Source of the DNA: Okapia johnstoni
Taxonomy: Eukaryota > Chordata > Mammalia > Artiodactyla > Giraffidae
Direction: 5' to 3'
Assembly: GCA_024291935.2 (NCBI GenBank)
Contig: CM044308.1
Span: 117,020,501 to 117,084,500, forward strand
Length of the DNA stretch: 64,000 nucleotides
Shown: piece by piece, positions 20,991 through 32,464 of the stretch
Numbering within the stretch: position 1 is the stretch's first letter
How the letters are laid out: every line of letters starts with the position of its first letter
The notes under the pieces: model-generated
Databases searched by the model: none
What the model was told of the DNA's origin: nothing
The model's input: the letters and a program-made list of their open reading frames with translations, nothing else
Translations under genes and position numbers: made by a program

Positions 20991-22029
20991 AAAAGTCTCC
21001 CCTGGAGGGGTTGTTCAGAAACCATCCTAAAACACAGCAAGTAAAACAAGTAAGTAAGCTCCCAACCTACCCGATTTCCTTTTCACCGCAAATTCTCCAC
21101 AGCAAAGCCTGGATGCAGGTTCCGAGCCCCAGCACACTTGTTTCTGCAGGAGGGGAAATGACTCCGTTTGAGATATCTCTGGTGCAGTCAAGCGAGAGGT
21201 CATTTTCCCTTGCGGTTTCATTGATTTTATGACAAGGGAGTCTGTGATCTTAGTTGGAAATATTTCTGCTTCAAGGAGAGAGACTCTGGGGGATCAGTCG
21301 TGTCTGTAGGCCAGTGACTCCCAGGGACCTTCTTAATTTAGGGATTCCTCCTCCTCTGCCCCCGCCCCACCTCCTCTGTCCACCTTCCTTTACACAGGGC
21401 AGGGCTGCGTGGGTGATGTATTTATGAGACTGGAGCTTCAGAGCCCACGTGGAGGAGTAAATTACAGTGAATGCACCTCCAGGATGGGGCAGCCTCCCTT
21501 GCCCTGGCGGCACTTCAAAGCTTCCTGAAAATTCCCCCAAGAACAGTCAGTCTCGGCAGGGCCTCCCTGCAGCTCTTTAATGGTTCTGTCGGACACCTGT
21601 GCAAGGATTCTCCACGATCTGCAAGCGTCCACCCATCAGTTTCCACGCCGTTTGGGCATTTAGCCACACCCCTTGGCAGAAGGAGGCCCTGAGACACAGC
21701 GAGGCTGTAACCTGCAGATGTCTGTCTGGGATTCCATCTACCCATCCACAAAGGACCAGAAGTGTGTCTTGTCTGTCTTTGAACTCTCATCTCTAGCACA
21801 AATTACGGCACTAGCTGGGACTCAGTACCTTTCTATGGAGAGAGTGGACTATTTTGCTATCCTGGTCTTTGTGCCAAATTTGATGAAAGTCCATTTTGAA
21901 TTTCCAACTCCTTGAGACCACAGAGAACAAAGAATTCAAGATTCTGACATATTGGATAGTGTCCAAACTGGTTCCTCAGTAACTTCCAGACGTCAAAATA
22001 AACACTTTACCTTAGTGAAATTGCTTACA
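20991..22029. other. Unique sequence, no gene supported
   Basis: About 1 kb of mixed composition. A few short open frames on both strands (up to 94 codons) resemble no family. No strong regulatory motif identified. Confidence 0.4.
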
Positions 22030-22240
22030 ATTTACAAAGCCTTTTTTCTTATAGCCTGCCATTAATCTCTGCAACAACCCACAAAGCTGGCATAGCAGCA
22101 TTCACCCCAGAGATGAGGAAACTGAGACACAGAGAGGTTGGTTAATTTGCCAGCTGATGAGTGGCAAATTAAGTGATAAAGTCAGGACTCAGACCCAGGT
22201 CTTTTCATTCTGAGCCCAGTGTTCTTTCCACTCCATCATA
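22030..22240 (-). mobile_element. MIR SINE, antisense
   Basis: agagatgaggaaactgagac, acagagaggttggttaattt and cagacccaggtcttttcatt are a clear antisense MIR. Confidence 0.8.
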
Positions 22241-22984
22241 ACAAGGGCTGTATTTTTGTCCCTGAGGGGCCCTGGAGGAGCTCCTGGAGAAGGAGGAAGA
22301 TGAAATTAAGATGAGAAGTCTCTGACTTTGCCTGGGGCAATGAAGAAAGAGGATGACGGTTGTCTCCTCACTGTTCCTATTTCCTGAGCACCTATTACGT
22401 GCCAGCCTCCCTGCTACATGCATACTTGCTCCCAGGGGAAGATATACAGGGAGGCTGATGCTTTAAGCTCCTCCCTTGTGCAGACCCCTCTAATGGTCCT
22501 GGGTTACAAGTGCCATCAATTCACTACACAAGATGCTTTGAAGTGCCCTGAGCACCTCTATAAGAGACACATGATAGAAGTTTTCCACATTTGACAACAA
22601 CCCTGAAGAAGTGCCTAACATTACAAATAATGAATTGTAAGGCTGAACCAAAGACTGATTTATCTGTCTCTCCTGACTATGGAAGATATTACAAAATCTT
22701 TGTCATATTGAGAAGTGGTCAAAAAATGTGCAGTCAAAATGTAGGAAAAGTGCTATTTTAAAGAAGTATGTTTAGGTAATTGAATATTTTCAATTGTCAT
22801 TTTTCTAGGTTTTGTGATAGTTGTAGTATTTATCAGCTTTGGAAATGTGTTATTTTTTAATTATTTCTAATTCTAAATAAATGTTCATTTTACACCTAAC
22901 ATCTAATTGTAACTTTGCATTCTCTTTTCTTAAAGAGGGCCATGTCAGTTTATAAGAGCATACCCTGTACAGTTTGGATCTGTC
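22241..22984. other. Unique sequence, with a short L2/MIR-like patch
   Basis: tgagcacctattacgtgcca near 22386 is a possible L2/MIR scrap. The AT-rich remainder (22640-22930) shows nothing recognisable. Confidence 0.4.
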
Positions 22985-23130
22985 CCTCGGTAGGTAATCT
23001 CATTTAATTATTATAGTAAGTCAATGAGAGAATTACTATTATCTTCATTTTATAGATGAAGACACTAAGGTTTAGAGATGATCATTTTGCCCCAGATCCC
23101 ACAAACTGAAAAGAAGCAAAGCCTTGGATC
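22985..23130 (-). mobile_element. MIR SINE, antisense
   Basis: ctcatttaattattatagta, cattttatagatgaagacac and ccccagatcccacaaac match antisense MIR. Confidence 0.65.
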
Positions 23131-23368
23131 AACCTCAAATTTGACTTGAAATCTGTGCTTTTCTTTCTCTGTTACTACCAAAACCAACTTTTCTGGGAAT
23201 TCATCCATGGTCTTTTAATGTTTAGGGAAACAGTGATTTTTAACTATGTGCACAAATCCTTTGATATTCTTTCCTCCCTATTTCCCCCTCCCCTTGAGTG
23301 AGGCTGGACTTGATGGCTTTCTTCTAGCAAATGAACATGGAGGAAATGATGGTGCATGATTGGATCTT

Positions 23369-23688
23369 TTTAAAATTTATTCATTTATTTATTTTTGGCT
23401 GCTCTGGGTCTTCGTTGTTATGTGGGCTTTCCTCTAGTTGCTGTGAGCAGGGGCTACTCTCTAGTTGCGATGTGCAGGCTTCTCATTTCGGTGGCTTCTC
23501 TTGTTGCAGAGCATGGAGCACACAGGCTTCAATAGTTGCAGTTCTCGGGCTCTAGAACACAGAATCAATAATTGTGGTGCATGCGTTTAGCTGCTCCACG
23601 GCATGTGGGATCTTCCCAGATCAGGGACTGAACCCATGTCTCTTGCATTGGCAGGTGGATTCTTTACCACTGAGCCACCAGGGAAGCC
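23369..23688 (-). mobile_element. CHR-type SINE, long form, in MLT1
   Basis: Antisense long CHR (tttggctgctctgggtcttc to tttaccactgagccaccagg). Flanked by catgattggatctt (23355-23368) and catgattgggtctt (23689-23702), a 14-bp TSD with one mismatch. Confidence 0.9.
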
Positions 23689-23713
23689 CATGATTGGGTC
23701 TTAAAAGGTACTG

Positions 23714-23884
23714 TGGGGACTTCCCTGGTGGTCCAGCAGTTAAGAATCTACCTTGCAATGCAGGAGATGTAGGTTTTGATACCTAGTCAGCGAACTAAGA
23801 TCCCACAAGCCACGGGGCAACTAAACCTGCATGCTGCAACTAAGACCATCGAAGCCAAATAAGTAAATAAATATTTTTTAAAAG
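23714..23884 (+). mobile_element. CHR-2-type SINE in MLT1
   Basis: ggggacttccctggtggtcc head, degenerate B box (gttttgatacc), and a (aaat)n tail. It lies only about 25 bp from the oppositely oriented CHR copy. Confidence 0.9.
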
Positions 23885-24165
23885 GGGTGGGGGTGTTCCA
23901 TGGCTTCCCTCTTGCTTTCTGTCTCTTGGGTCACTGACCTTGGGGGAAGCTCTCATCTCATGAAGACACACAGGCAGCCCCATGAAGAGGTGCTATGGTG
24001 AGGAACTGAGGTCTCCAGCCAACAGCTGTGTGATGAGTTGTCTTGAAAGCAGACTCTCCAGCCCCAGTCAAGCCTTCAGATGATGCAGCCCCACCAATAT
24101 CTTGATTGCAATTTCACGAGAGACCCTGACTCATGGAAGGAACCCTGTGGCCTCAGGAATTCAAC

Positions 24166-25609
24166 CTCGGAGCCAAATACCCACAGTCCGATGGGTCCTC
24201 ACTCTCCTTGTGATGTGCAGAAACAGGCTGTGCCATGTTCTCTGTGATCAGAAACTCGCTCTGCAAGCAGTGGACCAATTCCACCAGGTCTGAGCACGCC
24301 AGAGAAACAGCAAAGACACTTGGTCTGAGGGAAAGAGATGCACGCAGAGGCTCGGAGCCGCCACTCCACGTGTCCTGAGTGGAACTGCCATGCCTGGGTT
24401 CCTCTTCCTTGTGGACAAACCCCAGGGCTCTGCACAGGCAGACAGACTGGACAGTGACTTGGAGACATGGAGACCGCCCTGCGCTGTGGCTGGGGTTCAT
24501 CGAGGGGTCAAGAGTCTGACCAAAAGCGAGGGACTTGACAGGAAGAATGCCAAGGCAAGGGTTTGCAGCTTTGTCTGGTGGCCCCCATTTGACACGGTCT
24601 TCTGTCTGCATCCCATTTCCTTATCATCGAGGCAGACAGGCTGAATCCCCCTTTGCAAGGTCTCCAGGGCCAGGCCTACCGACAGTTAGCAGAGTGGAAA
24701 GTGCCCCCAGGGGATCAGTTTTGATTTTCCTCCCTGAAGTGAGCTCTTCTGACTTGAAATGAGTAAATTTCCTTGCTCGTTAACAAAAACGAAAAAAATC
24801 TGCAGACACTTCCTTGGGCTGACAAGTCTACCTGGTTTGTCATTGGCATTTATGGATTATCTGGGACATTTAGAGAATTTTTGTTTGTCTGGAACTGAGA
24901 GGGTTTCCCAGGATATGAGGCTTTCAGTGTTAAAAACGTATACAATCTGGGAAAATAGGACAGACAGTCACTTATTGGCCGTTAGATAAGTGGGAAGTCA
25001 GGTAAATACAGATAGGGTTTTTTTTAATAAAAAATTAATGATAATATTTATCACTCACCTTCAGGGGAACATATCTTAACAAGAAATAAAACCCTTGATA
25101 CTGAATTTCTTCAGGAAAGTCCAGTGCTCTTTTGCAGGGAAGGACAGAGTTCTGTTTCCTAGACTTGACCTCTTTGCCTTAAAGATAGTTTCTGTTAGCA
25201 GCCCTTGCAAACAATAACTCACCTGAAGGACTGGGCTTTTTCTAGAAAGACAAGTAAGGTTGTTTTGTGAGTCAACACGTCTGCAAGGAAGAAAGCAGTT
25301 TAATTTAAATGCTAGCCAGGCTCTCCGAAGGACACTTGATTCTTCACAGGGTGCATTTATCTTGAATATGATTATCAGGCTACAAAATTCATTGTTCAAG
25401 AAGAATAACTATTTCAAATTAAAACATTTACCTTCATATCTTTAGGAGTATTAAGCATCTCCATTGTATCGTGATGATGGGAACTTGATCTTAGCCAGTA
25501 CCAGAGTCCTCATCTTTTCTTCAAGGTTATGTCTAAGCTCAGGGTGGTGTTGAGGTTGAGGGGTGTATAAGGTGCAGAGCAAGGATGGAGGCAGTGGCCT
25601 CTATTACTC
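24166..25609. other. Unique sequence, no gene supported
   Basis: 1.4 kb without recognised repeats. Open frames of 75-152 codons occur on both strands at 24.15-24.76 kb, where the sequence is GC-richer, but they overlap one another and show no domain. A conserved non-coding element is possible but not shown. Confidence 0.4.
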
Positions 25610-25830
25610 AGCAAATCCTCCTGAGCCCATGTGCTGTGCCAGACAGTGCTTCAGAGGCATTCTCTCTCTTTATGTCAGATCAGTATTGATCTGCACTATT
25701 TTTATCCCCATTTTACAGGTGAGACACAGAGAAGCGGAGAGACTTATGCAAAGATGACACAGGGGAGTAAAAGGCAGAGGGGAGGTATGAAACCCGACGG
25801 CCTGATTCTAGAGGCAGCCATCTGGGGTCC
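25610..25830 (-). mobile_element. MIR SINE, antisense
   Basis: tgctgtgccagacagtgctt, tatccccattttacaggtga and acacagagaagcggagagac are antisense MIR. Confidence 0.7.
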
Positions 25831-26487
25831 TTCATTTAATGAACGTTGGTGAATTGTTGTTACCTCAGGATGGAGCAGTGAGCAAAGCAGAGCCCCCTGC
25901 CCTGGCGGCGCCCCCATCCTGGCCTTTATACCCCACCACCTCTCTTCAGCAGCCACAAGACATCCACTCCTCACTTGGTCCTGGGGCAGCATTTTCTCTG
26001 GTTCTGACTCTAGAAGGCTCTGTCCAGTGACCCTCTTATTCCATGCTTCTCCTAGGAAGATAGACATTCATTCTGCTCTGTGCACCGTGCTGCCCACAGC
26101 AGTCAGCTCTTGCAGAGCTAAGAGCCCATCTCCTTCCAACTGCCCTCAAGCCCAGGGTACCCTTGCTCTCGGAACGTCAGGGCCCAGGGAGAGGTCTGAT
26201 CCCCAGGATCCACCGCACGTCTGGCTCAGGTGGGTGCAGGGGCTAGTGCTTGACTTCCCAGAGCATCCATGCTTGCCTCTTTCCTCTTCTCACTCCCCTT
26301 CTCAGTGGACAGGAAACTGGCTGTAATTCACCCAGTTTATTCCATGTTCCATGTGACTTGATGGCTACAGATTTTGAGTTTCAAAACCCTAAAGCCTTCT
26401 CTGCTCACTGCAGAAAATCCCTTCCTCCAGCTGGACGTGTGTGGCTGATCCCAAGTGGCAGAAGGGTCAAGAAAGGAATGACCACAG
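25831..26487. other. Unique sequence, no gene supported
   Basis: GC-moderate. No repeat or exon recognised. Confidence 0.4.
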
Positions 26488-26677
26488 TGGCTGCCCTGGT
26501 AGCTCAGATGGTAAAGAATCTGCCTGCAATACAGGAAGATCCCCTGGAGAAGGAAATGGCAATGCACTCCAGTATTCTTGTCTGGGAAATCCCATGGACA
26601 GGGGAGCCTGGCGTGCTACAGTCCATGGGGTCACAAAGAGTCAGACACGACTGAGCAACACTTTCACTTTCAGGGGG
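26488..26677 (+). mobile_element. Bov-tA SINE, head shortened
   Basis: gctgccctggtagctcagat head. The B-box part is deleted (text jumps from caatacagg to aagatcccctgg). The Bov-A body is complete. Confidence 0.9.
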
Positions 26678-26756
26678 ACAAAACCAGCTGTTAACAGTGC
26701 AGGATGATGGCCTATCCTCATCTTGACATCTCAGGCCCTGTAAATAAGCACCATTT

Positions 26757-26955
26757 GGGACTTCCCTGGAGGTCCAGTGGTTAAGACTTCACCTTCCAAT
26801 GCTGGGGGTGTGGGTTCCATCCTGGGTCATGCAGCTAAGATTCCACATGACTCACAGCCAAAAAACCAACACATGAAACAGAAGCAATATTGCAACTGAT
26901 TCAATAAAGGCTTTAAAAATGATCCACATCAAAGAAATCTTAAAAAAAATAAGCT
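26757..26955 (+). mobile_element. CHR-2-type SINE
   Basis: gggacttccctggaggtcca head, degenerate B box, and a body with acatgactcacagcca, then a long A/T-rich tail. Confidence 0.85.
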
Positions 26956-26999
26956 CAATTCATGCATTATTAACGCTCACAATACCTCTTCAGCATATA

Positions 27000-27160
27000 C
27001 CCTTCTTTGTGCCTCAGTTTACTCACTTGTAAAGTAGGAATAAAAATAATACTCACCTCATAGTTTGTTGGGAAGATTAAAATGAGTTAAAGGTTTCAAG
27101 TGCTCAGAACAATTTCTGGCAAAGGGTGGGTTCTATGTGAGCTATCAGATGCTATCATTG
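27000..27160 (+). mobile_element. MIR SINE
   Basis: gtgcctcagtttactcactt, gtaaagtaggaataaaaata, cctcatagtttgttgg and agtgctcagaacaatttctg match sense MIR. Confidence 0.75.
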
Positions 27161-27169
27161 TGACAGTTT

Positions 27170-27310
27170 CGTGTCATATTTGTCTTTCCTTTTACATATA
27201 TGCCAGGGTAAGGACAATGTTTTTAAAGTTTATTTCTGTATCCTCAGCACATGCCATGGTCTGGCATGTGGTAAGTATTCAGTATATATTGAATTTTAAT
27301 TGAATGAACA
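27170..27310 (+). mobile_element. L2 LINE 3' end
   Basis: tgtatcctcagcacatgcca, gtctggcatgtggtaagtat and tattgaattttaattgaatg fit the L2 3' tail. Confidence 0.55.
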
Positions 27311-27454
27311 AACCCTGTTATGTTTCTATCTCTTAATGTTAAAAAACCATATTTGATGCAGTAAAGTTGGTAACTTCTCCCTGAATTCCATCCTCTCCCC
27401 TTCCTTGAACAAGATGACATTCCCAGAATGTCGGAGCTAGGAGGTCATGTGTGA

Positions 27455-27651
27455 AGTGTTAGTCACTCAGTCCTGTCTGACTCTTCGGGCTCCCATGGAC
27501 CATAGCCCACCAGGCTCCTCTGTCCATGGGATTCTCTAGGCAAGAATACTGGAGTGGGTAGCCATTCCCTCCTCCAGGGGATCTTCCTGACCCAGGGATC
27601 GAACCTGGGTCTCCTGCATTGCAGGCAGATTCTTTACTGTCTGAGCCACCT
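27455..27651 (-). mobile_element. Bov-tA SINE
   Basis: agtcactcagtcctgtctga at the left to actgtctgagccacct at the right. The last bases of the head are missing. Confidence 0.9.
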
Positions 27652-27884
27652 GTAGCCTAACCTTAACTTACAAAGACAAGTCATGGGCCCCTGGAAGGGG
27701 AAGTGAGGTGCCTGTGGTTACCTGGTTATAATTCAGTGAAAGAAGAATCGCCAGGGGCAAGGGGCTTCTCACCTTTTTTGCACAGCTCTTCGATGAGAAA
27801 ACAAAGCTTATCCCTTCCTTGTACTCATCACTCACTGATGCCACTGCAGGAACACTTCACAAATAGGCTCCAGGGTGGGAAGAG

Positions 27885-28080
27885 TACAGACCACGATGCT
27901 AAAGAGATCAGGGTTCAGACTTCAGTTCCGCCACTCAGTGGTTGTGTGTCCTTGGATAAATGAAGCCCCACTTTCCTTGTTTATAAAATGTGGACAATAA
28001 GCCAGAGTCTGCAGGAGTTTTGTGAGGACTAGATGAAGGAATGTGTGAATGTTTCTAGCACAGAGTAGACATGCTTGTCT
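27885..28080 (+). mobile_element. MIR SINE
   Basis: gccactcagtggttgtgtgt, ccttggataaatgaagcccc and gttttgtgaggactagatga match sense MIR. Confidence 0.7.
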
Positions 28081-28440
28081 CCTCCTCGCCTCCCCCCACC
28101 CCCACCTGCTCTGGTAGCAAAGCAGAGAAATGGAAGACAGGACCCTTTTTCTCCGGGAGATCACAATCTAACATCATCAAACATCTTTCTGAGAAGGAAG
28201 AAGCTTGAGCAGAGATGAGCTGAAGGGCAGAGTCACTGGAGAGGGAACATGAACTGAGGAAGTTTCACGGAAGAGGCAGTCCTGGTTTTAAAGGAGAGAA
28301 AGGAGACAGATCACCAGCATGGATGGAGCACAAAGCTTTTCCAAAGGGCTTTGCAGAGAGATACCCCCTCCCCCAATGAAGTAGCCACCCTCCCTCTCTA
28401 CCCCTCTCTCCCAGCTTGGCTTCTTCGCACTTACACTGCT
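28081..28440. other. Unique sequence, nothing recognised
   Basis: No gene or named repeat seen. Confidence 0.4.
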
Positions 28441-28805
28441 CGCTCACACTTGTCTTTCTATGATTGTATCCCCAACGAGGGGCTTCCCTGGTGGCTCAGA
28501 CAGTAAAGAATCTGCCTGCAATGCAGGAGACCTTGGTTCCATCTCTGGATCGGGAAGATCCCTTGGAGGAGGGCAAGGCAACCAACTCCCGTATTCTTGC
28601 CTGGAGAATCCCATGCACAGGGGAACCTGGTGGGCTGCAGTCCATAGGGTTGCCCAGAGTCAGACACAACTGAGCAACTTAGCACAACACAGCACAGCAT
28701 CCCCAACGAGACTTTCTGTTTCAAGTTTAGTGCTATAGCTCCCCTTCCTAGAACAATGTCTGGCACAGAACAGTTGTCCAAAAAAAACATTCGTGGAACA
28801 AATAA
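28441..28805 (+). mobile_element. L2 LINE 3' end, split by Bov-tA
   Basis: tatgattgtatccccaacga precedes the SINE. cctagaacaatgtctggcac and gaacaaataatgagtgac follow it, as in the L2 tail. Confidence 0.6.
28480..28698 (+). mobile_element. Bov-tA SINE with perfect TSD
   Basis: Complete plus-strand Bov-tA flanked by a perfect 12-bp repeat, atccccaacgag, at 28468-28479 and 28699-28710. Confidence 0.95.
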
Positions 28806-30032
28806 TGAGTGACAATGTACAAAGGTAGAGACTGGGTTATCTTGGCGAGAAAGGGGTGGTCGGACTGAGCAGAGGGTCTATGTTTAAAATATTGAGGAAT
28901 GCAGCAGACGGGGCTAAGGTGCAAAGGCTGAGATTTGATTCTTTTCAGTGACAGAGAGAAAGGCTTGGCTGTGAAGCTGGTGGAGTGGCTTCCCTCTCCA
29001 GAAGGCCCACATTCCTGACCTTTGGCCAGTCCCTTTCACTCCCATACCAGCCGGTGAGGCTCGAGAGATAACCTCCAGCCACCCAAGATCCCGGGTACCT
29101 TTAGGTCAGCCCTTTACATGCAGATCATCCATGGTCACAAGTCATTCTCAACTGCATTTAACTCTGGCGAGTGTTGGTCCAAGGAGAGCAAAGTGTTAGG
29201 AAAAAAAACAGATACTCAGAACCCACAAAGAAACATGGTTGAATCACCAAGCATCTTGTTTGTCTTAGAGGTTGAGGTAACCTCTAGGAGCCTTACACCC
29301 ATAAAACTGTCCGCAGTATTGAAAACATGCTGTAGAAAAACTCCCTGGTGACCAGGAATGTCCCTTCCACCGTGGGATGGAACTGGAAACATTCTGAAAA
29401 ACCTGAGTGGCCACGGGTTGACCAGCCTAGTGTTGCTGCTATCCGGTAGGGGGCGCCGTTAGTACAAATTGTGTCATTTACACATCGACTCCATTATTCT
29501 CATGACCGTCCGGCTGTGTTTACAGCTTTGCACAGACACTTGGCCCTGGTTTTTAACACTGGATAGGGAACAGGTGTGCCAGGAGAAGAAGGTGGCTTGT
29601 TCCAATACTTTGAAGGAAAATGCTTTTCTGGTTGGCACCCTAATGACTGTAACTCGTTTTCTTCCTACAAAAACTTTTTCACGGTTTTCCAGTTCTCATC
29701 GTGTCAGATTGGCTTTTCTCCTAAAGAGGTTATTTTATGTAGCTTATCCCAAGGATCAATGTTTAGTGTCCCCAGAATCCCTGTATTAGAGGAATGTTGA
29801 GCTGTCGAACTGAGGGAACCCAAGTCCCATCCATCAGCTTGAAGAAAACCTAAATGACACAGGGTCAAGCCCAAGAGATGAACTTACCGGGGCTGCAAGG
29901 GTGGTTATTTTGGAAAACTGCTCTTGGGTTCCCCTGTAAGCAATGCACAGTCATTTGAGGAAGAGAGCTGCACCCTAGAAATCCCAAAGAGGGGGTGCAT
30001 GAGAGCTTCTGAATGCTGGTTATTTTATGGAT
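28806..30032. other. Unique sequence with a CTCF-like site
   Basis: 1.2 kb with no recognised interspersed repeat. Frames of up to 106 codons near 29469-29800 overlap in two phases and resemble no family. It holds the CTCF-like core at 29443. Candidate regulatory DNA by exclusion only. Confidence 0.4.
29443..29457 (+). promoter_or_regulatory. Candidate CTCF-binding core
   Basis: ccggtagggggcgcc fits the CTCF core, with the strongly conserved AGGGGGCGC run intact. It lies in non-repeat, locally CpG-containing sequence. Same orientation as the site at 13566. Motif match only. Confidence 0.5.
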
Positions 30033-30247
30033 GCTTCCCTGGTGGCTCAGTAAAGAAAGAATCTGCCTGCAATGCAGGAGACCCAGGTTCAATCCCTGGG
30101 TCAGGAAGATCCCCTGGAGAAGATGGCTACCCACTCCGGTATTCTGGCCTGGAGAATTCCAAGGACAGAGGAGCCTGGTGGGCTACAGTCTACAGGGTCT
30201 CAAAGAGTTGGGCAAGACTGAGTGACTAACACTTCACTTTTTTTTTA
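30033..30247 (+). mobile_element. Bov-tA SINE
   Basis: atgcttccctggtggctcag head, B box ggttcaatccc, complete Bov-A body and a T-rich end. Confidence 0.9.
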
Positions 30248-30679
30248 ACCCCCTTAGGCACAGGATGGTAGATTTGCATCTCTGGAAGCTTCAAGCTCAC
30301 AGAATAAGGGATGAATAAAGGGTGCCCTCCTTAATGCTAATCCTTCACCCCTTTCTAAGCAACAAGCCCCCAAGGCGGGCTCATCTTCCCCAGATGCTGC
30401 TTGGGCCACCTTGGGATGCCCAAGTCACTACATCGGTCAGGAAAGTGCCAGGACTCTTGGGAACATGCAGATACGCTGATCTTTTCTGGAGTCTTGGAAC
30501 TTCACTGTCTCCAACATACCTGCTTCTGGTTCTTCTAGCAAAGGAGAGCAGTGAATCCCCCCAAAGTTCCAGGGCTCTTCATGGCTCAAGGACTCTGAGA
30601 TCAGGCATCCAGTCTGACTCAGTGTCTCAGGACGGCCAGGAAGTCCCTTCTGGCCCCTCAACTCCCTCATACACTCACA

Positions 30680-30697
30680 CCCCCCCCCCACCCCCCC
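30680..30697. repeat. C10-A-C7 homopolymer run
   Basis: Ten C, one A, then seven C. The minus strand reads as two long G-runs, a possible quadruplex or i-motif site. Confidence 0.9.
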
Positions 30698-30829
30698 ACA
30701 ACTCTAGAGGATGGAGGTACCAGAGAGAGGCTGGGAAACAAAGGTGGCTTTCACCCAGAACCAGCTGAGAGGGGACGACCGTGGCAGGGTCTGCAGCCCC
30801 GAAGCAGGGTGCCGTCCTGTGACTCTGAG

Positions 30830-31110
30830 CTCAAAAATGTGTGAAATTTCTTTTTGCTGGGTATTCTACATCAAGCGGAACCTGTTCTCAGAGAAACATT
30901 CCATTTCACAGACCCTAATGGCTTTCCTCTGTGCCGATGCATTAATGAGGCTCCGGCTCATTCTAATCAGAAGGAAGCCATGCAGATAATTGCCTGAATT
31001 TTTAATTCAGGGTTATGATAGGGGAATCAAAGTCACACTGCAGTTGCTGAGGCTGCCTCTGGTTCCAGGCCATTGACTTTTGCAATTTTCTTTGATTCCC
31101 CCTCTCCGTC
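30830..31110. promoter_or_regulatory. Candidate non-coding regulatory element
   Basis: Unique sequence containing several AATTA/TAAT homeodomain-like words, a perfect 8-bp-arm palindrome (cctgaatttttaattcagg, 30993-31011) and a perfect 12-bp inverted repeat, GGGGAATCAAAG (31021-31032) and CTTTGATTCCCC (31090-31101). Each 12-mer contains a TCF/LEF-like ATCAAAG core. Enhancer status is inference. Confidence 0.35.
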
Positions 31111-31158
31111 TCTTTCTCCCCCACCCCCAGCTCTCTCCCTCTCCCTCTCTCTCTGGAA
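31095..31158. repeat. Polypyrimidine (CT)-rich tract
   Basis: Nearly pure C/T over about 60 bases, ending in ctccctctctctctgg. A similar tract follows at 31226-31280. Confidence 0.8.
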
Positions 31159-32094
31159 CTTGGTGGAGACTACAGTTTCAGGTAGGGGCGGGCTTGGAGT
31201 AATGGAGCAGACTTGGGGTCTCTACACAGTCTTTCTTCTTCCTCCTCCTCTTTTAAACCCTCTCCTTCCCCACCACCACCCCCCACACACACCATAAAAG
31301 AGTGGACACGGCCTGCACCTGTCACCCCAGGGCTGGTTCTGGGAGAGTAGCCCACACTGGCTTTCCCACTCAGGGTCTTCATGCCCGCAGGCAAAAACAG
31401 GAAATTTGCCCCAGGAGAGGATCTCCCTTGGCAATTGACTTCTCATTTCATCCCAGTTCTTTGGAGCAATGGAGAGAAATGGAAAGGCCAAGGGGAAAGG
31501 CAGCTCAGTGACCTGCTCTAGATGATGCGGGGACTAGAGCAGGTGGGAAGCTGGAGGGATCTAAGCCTGGGTCTTTTCTGAATTAACTCACACCACAATC
31601 CCTGCACACTGGAAATTCTAAAGAACTTACAGGTCTCTGAGAACTTACAGGTGGTAGAAAGAGGTGCAGGCAAACTGGTTAGATTATTTGCCACCCACCA
31701 GCAAGTACCCAGAGGTTGGTACAGAAGGAGGCTCCCTGATGTTGGGCAGTCTTCCCAGTGTATCCAGTACCTTGCAGTGAAAGAGAATTTGCTAGGGTGA
31801 GAGTCAGTCTTTCTGGCTCAACCCCAACCAGGCAAGCTGGCTTTTCCGGGAGAGCGACTGTTCCTGCAAGGAACGTGTCTTCTCCCAGCATCCTCCAGGG
31901 CTGGCTCTACTACAACACTATCAGCAGATGTTTGCCCTGGAAGCCAGTAGTCAGCAGAATGACTCCATCCCTTCCGGATAGGGCTGCTGAATACCTGGTC
32001 ACCAGTCACATGGTCTCTAACAGCAGAATTTATTTCCACACCTTTGGTTCTATACAGGTTCAGGATTCTTACTTTCAGAAAGAGAGAAAAGATG

Positions 32095-32240
32095 TTCGCA
32101 CCATGACTGAGCATCTTCTAGGTACCAAGGCTCCTTTACCATCATTCCATTTAATCACAACAAGTGCCTCATGAAGAAGAGATGACTGCCTCTACCTTAT
32201 AGATCAGGAAAATCAGGTTCACCAGAAAGAAAGGGAAATT
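32095..32240 (-). mobile_element. MIR SINE, antisense, diverged
   Basis: ctaggtaccaaggctccttt, cattccatttaatcacaaca and tatagatcaggaaaatcagg fit antisense MIR order. Confidence 0.5.
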
Positions 32241-32464
32241 TTGCCACCTCCTGTATCTCACTTTCCATTGGAATGTTTCTTCAGTGGAATCCAGAAGTTC
32301 CTTTATAGTTTTGTTCTCAGGGCTTGGTGATGCCACTACAAATGCAGTCTTTCCAACTGCAGGCTTTCAGAAATTATAAGGAGCAGTTAGCTTTATCATG
32401 CTGGTGGAATTTGCTCTCCACGGGTCTTTTGTCTCCTCAATAAAAACGTCACCTCATGCTTGAG

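Larger units (their letters stand above)
23225..24165 (+). mobile_element. MLT1-type LTR relic with two SINE insertions
   Basis: The outer sequence (ctggacttgatggctttctt; gtcttaaaaggtact; gtctcttgggtcactgacct; ggaagctctcatctcatgaa; ccagtcaagccttcagatga; cgagagaccctgactc) has the order of an ERVL-MaLR MLT1-family LTR. The 3' end is unclear. Non-coding relic. Confidence 0.65.
30248..32094. other. Unique sequence with candidate regulatory block
   Basis: 1.8 kb lacking recognised interspersed repeats apart from pyrimidine tracts. A frame of 148 codons (30322-30768) runs through low-complexity sequence and resembles nothing known. See the separate entries for the inverted repeat and the C-run. 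Confidence 0.4.

Noticed and set aside
24153..24611. 152-codon minus-strand frame
   Set aside because: Overlaps other open frames on both strands, shows no domain, and its codon pattern is not distinguishable from neighbouring frames by eye.
30322..30768. 148-codon plus-strand frame
   Set aside because: Its end runs through the C10-A-C7 low-complexity tract (proline-rich), and the remainder resembles nothing known.
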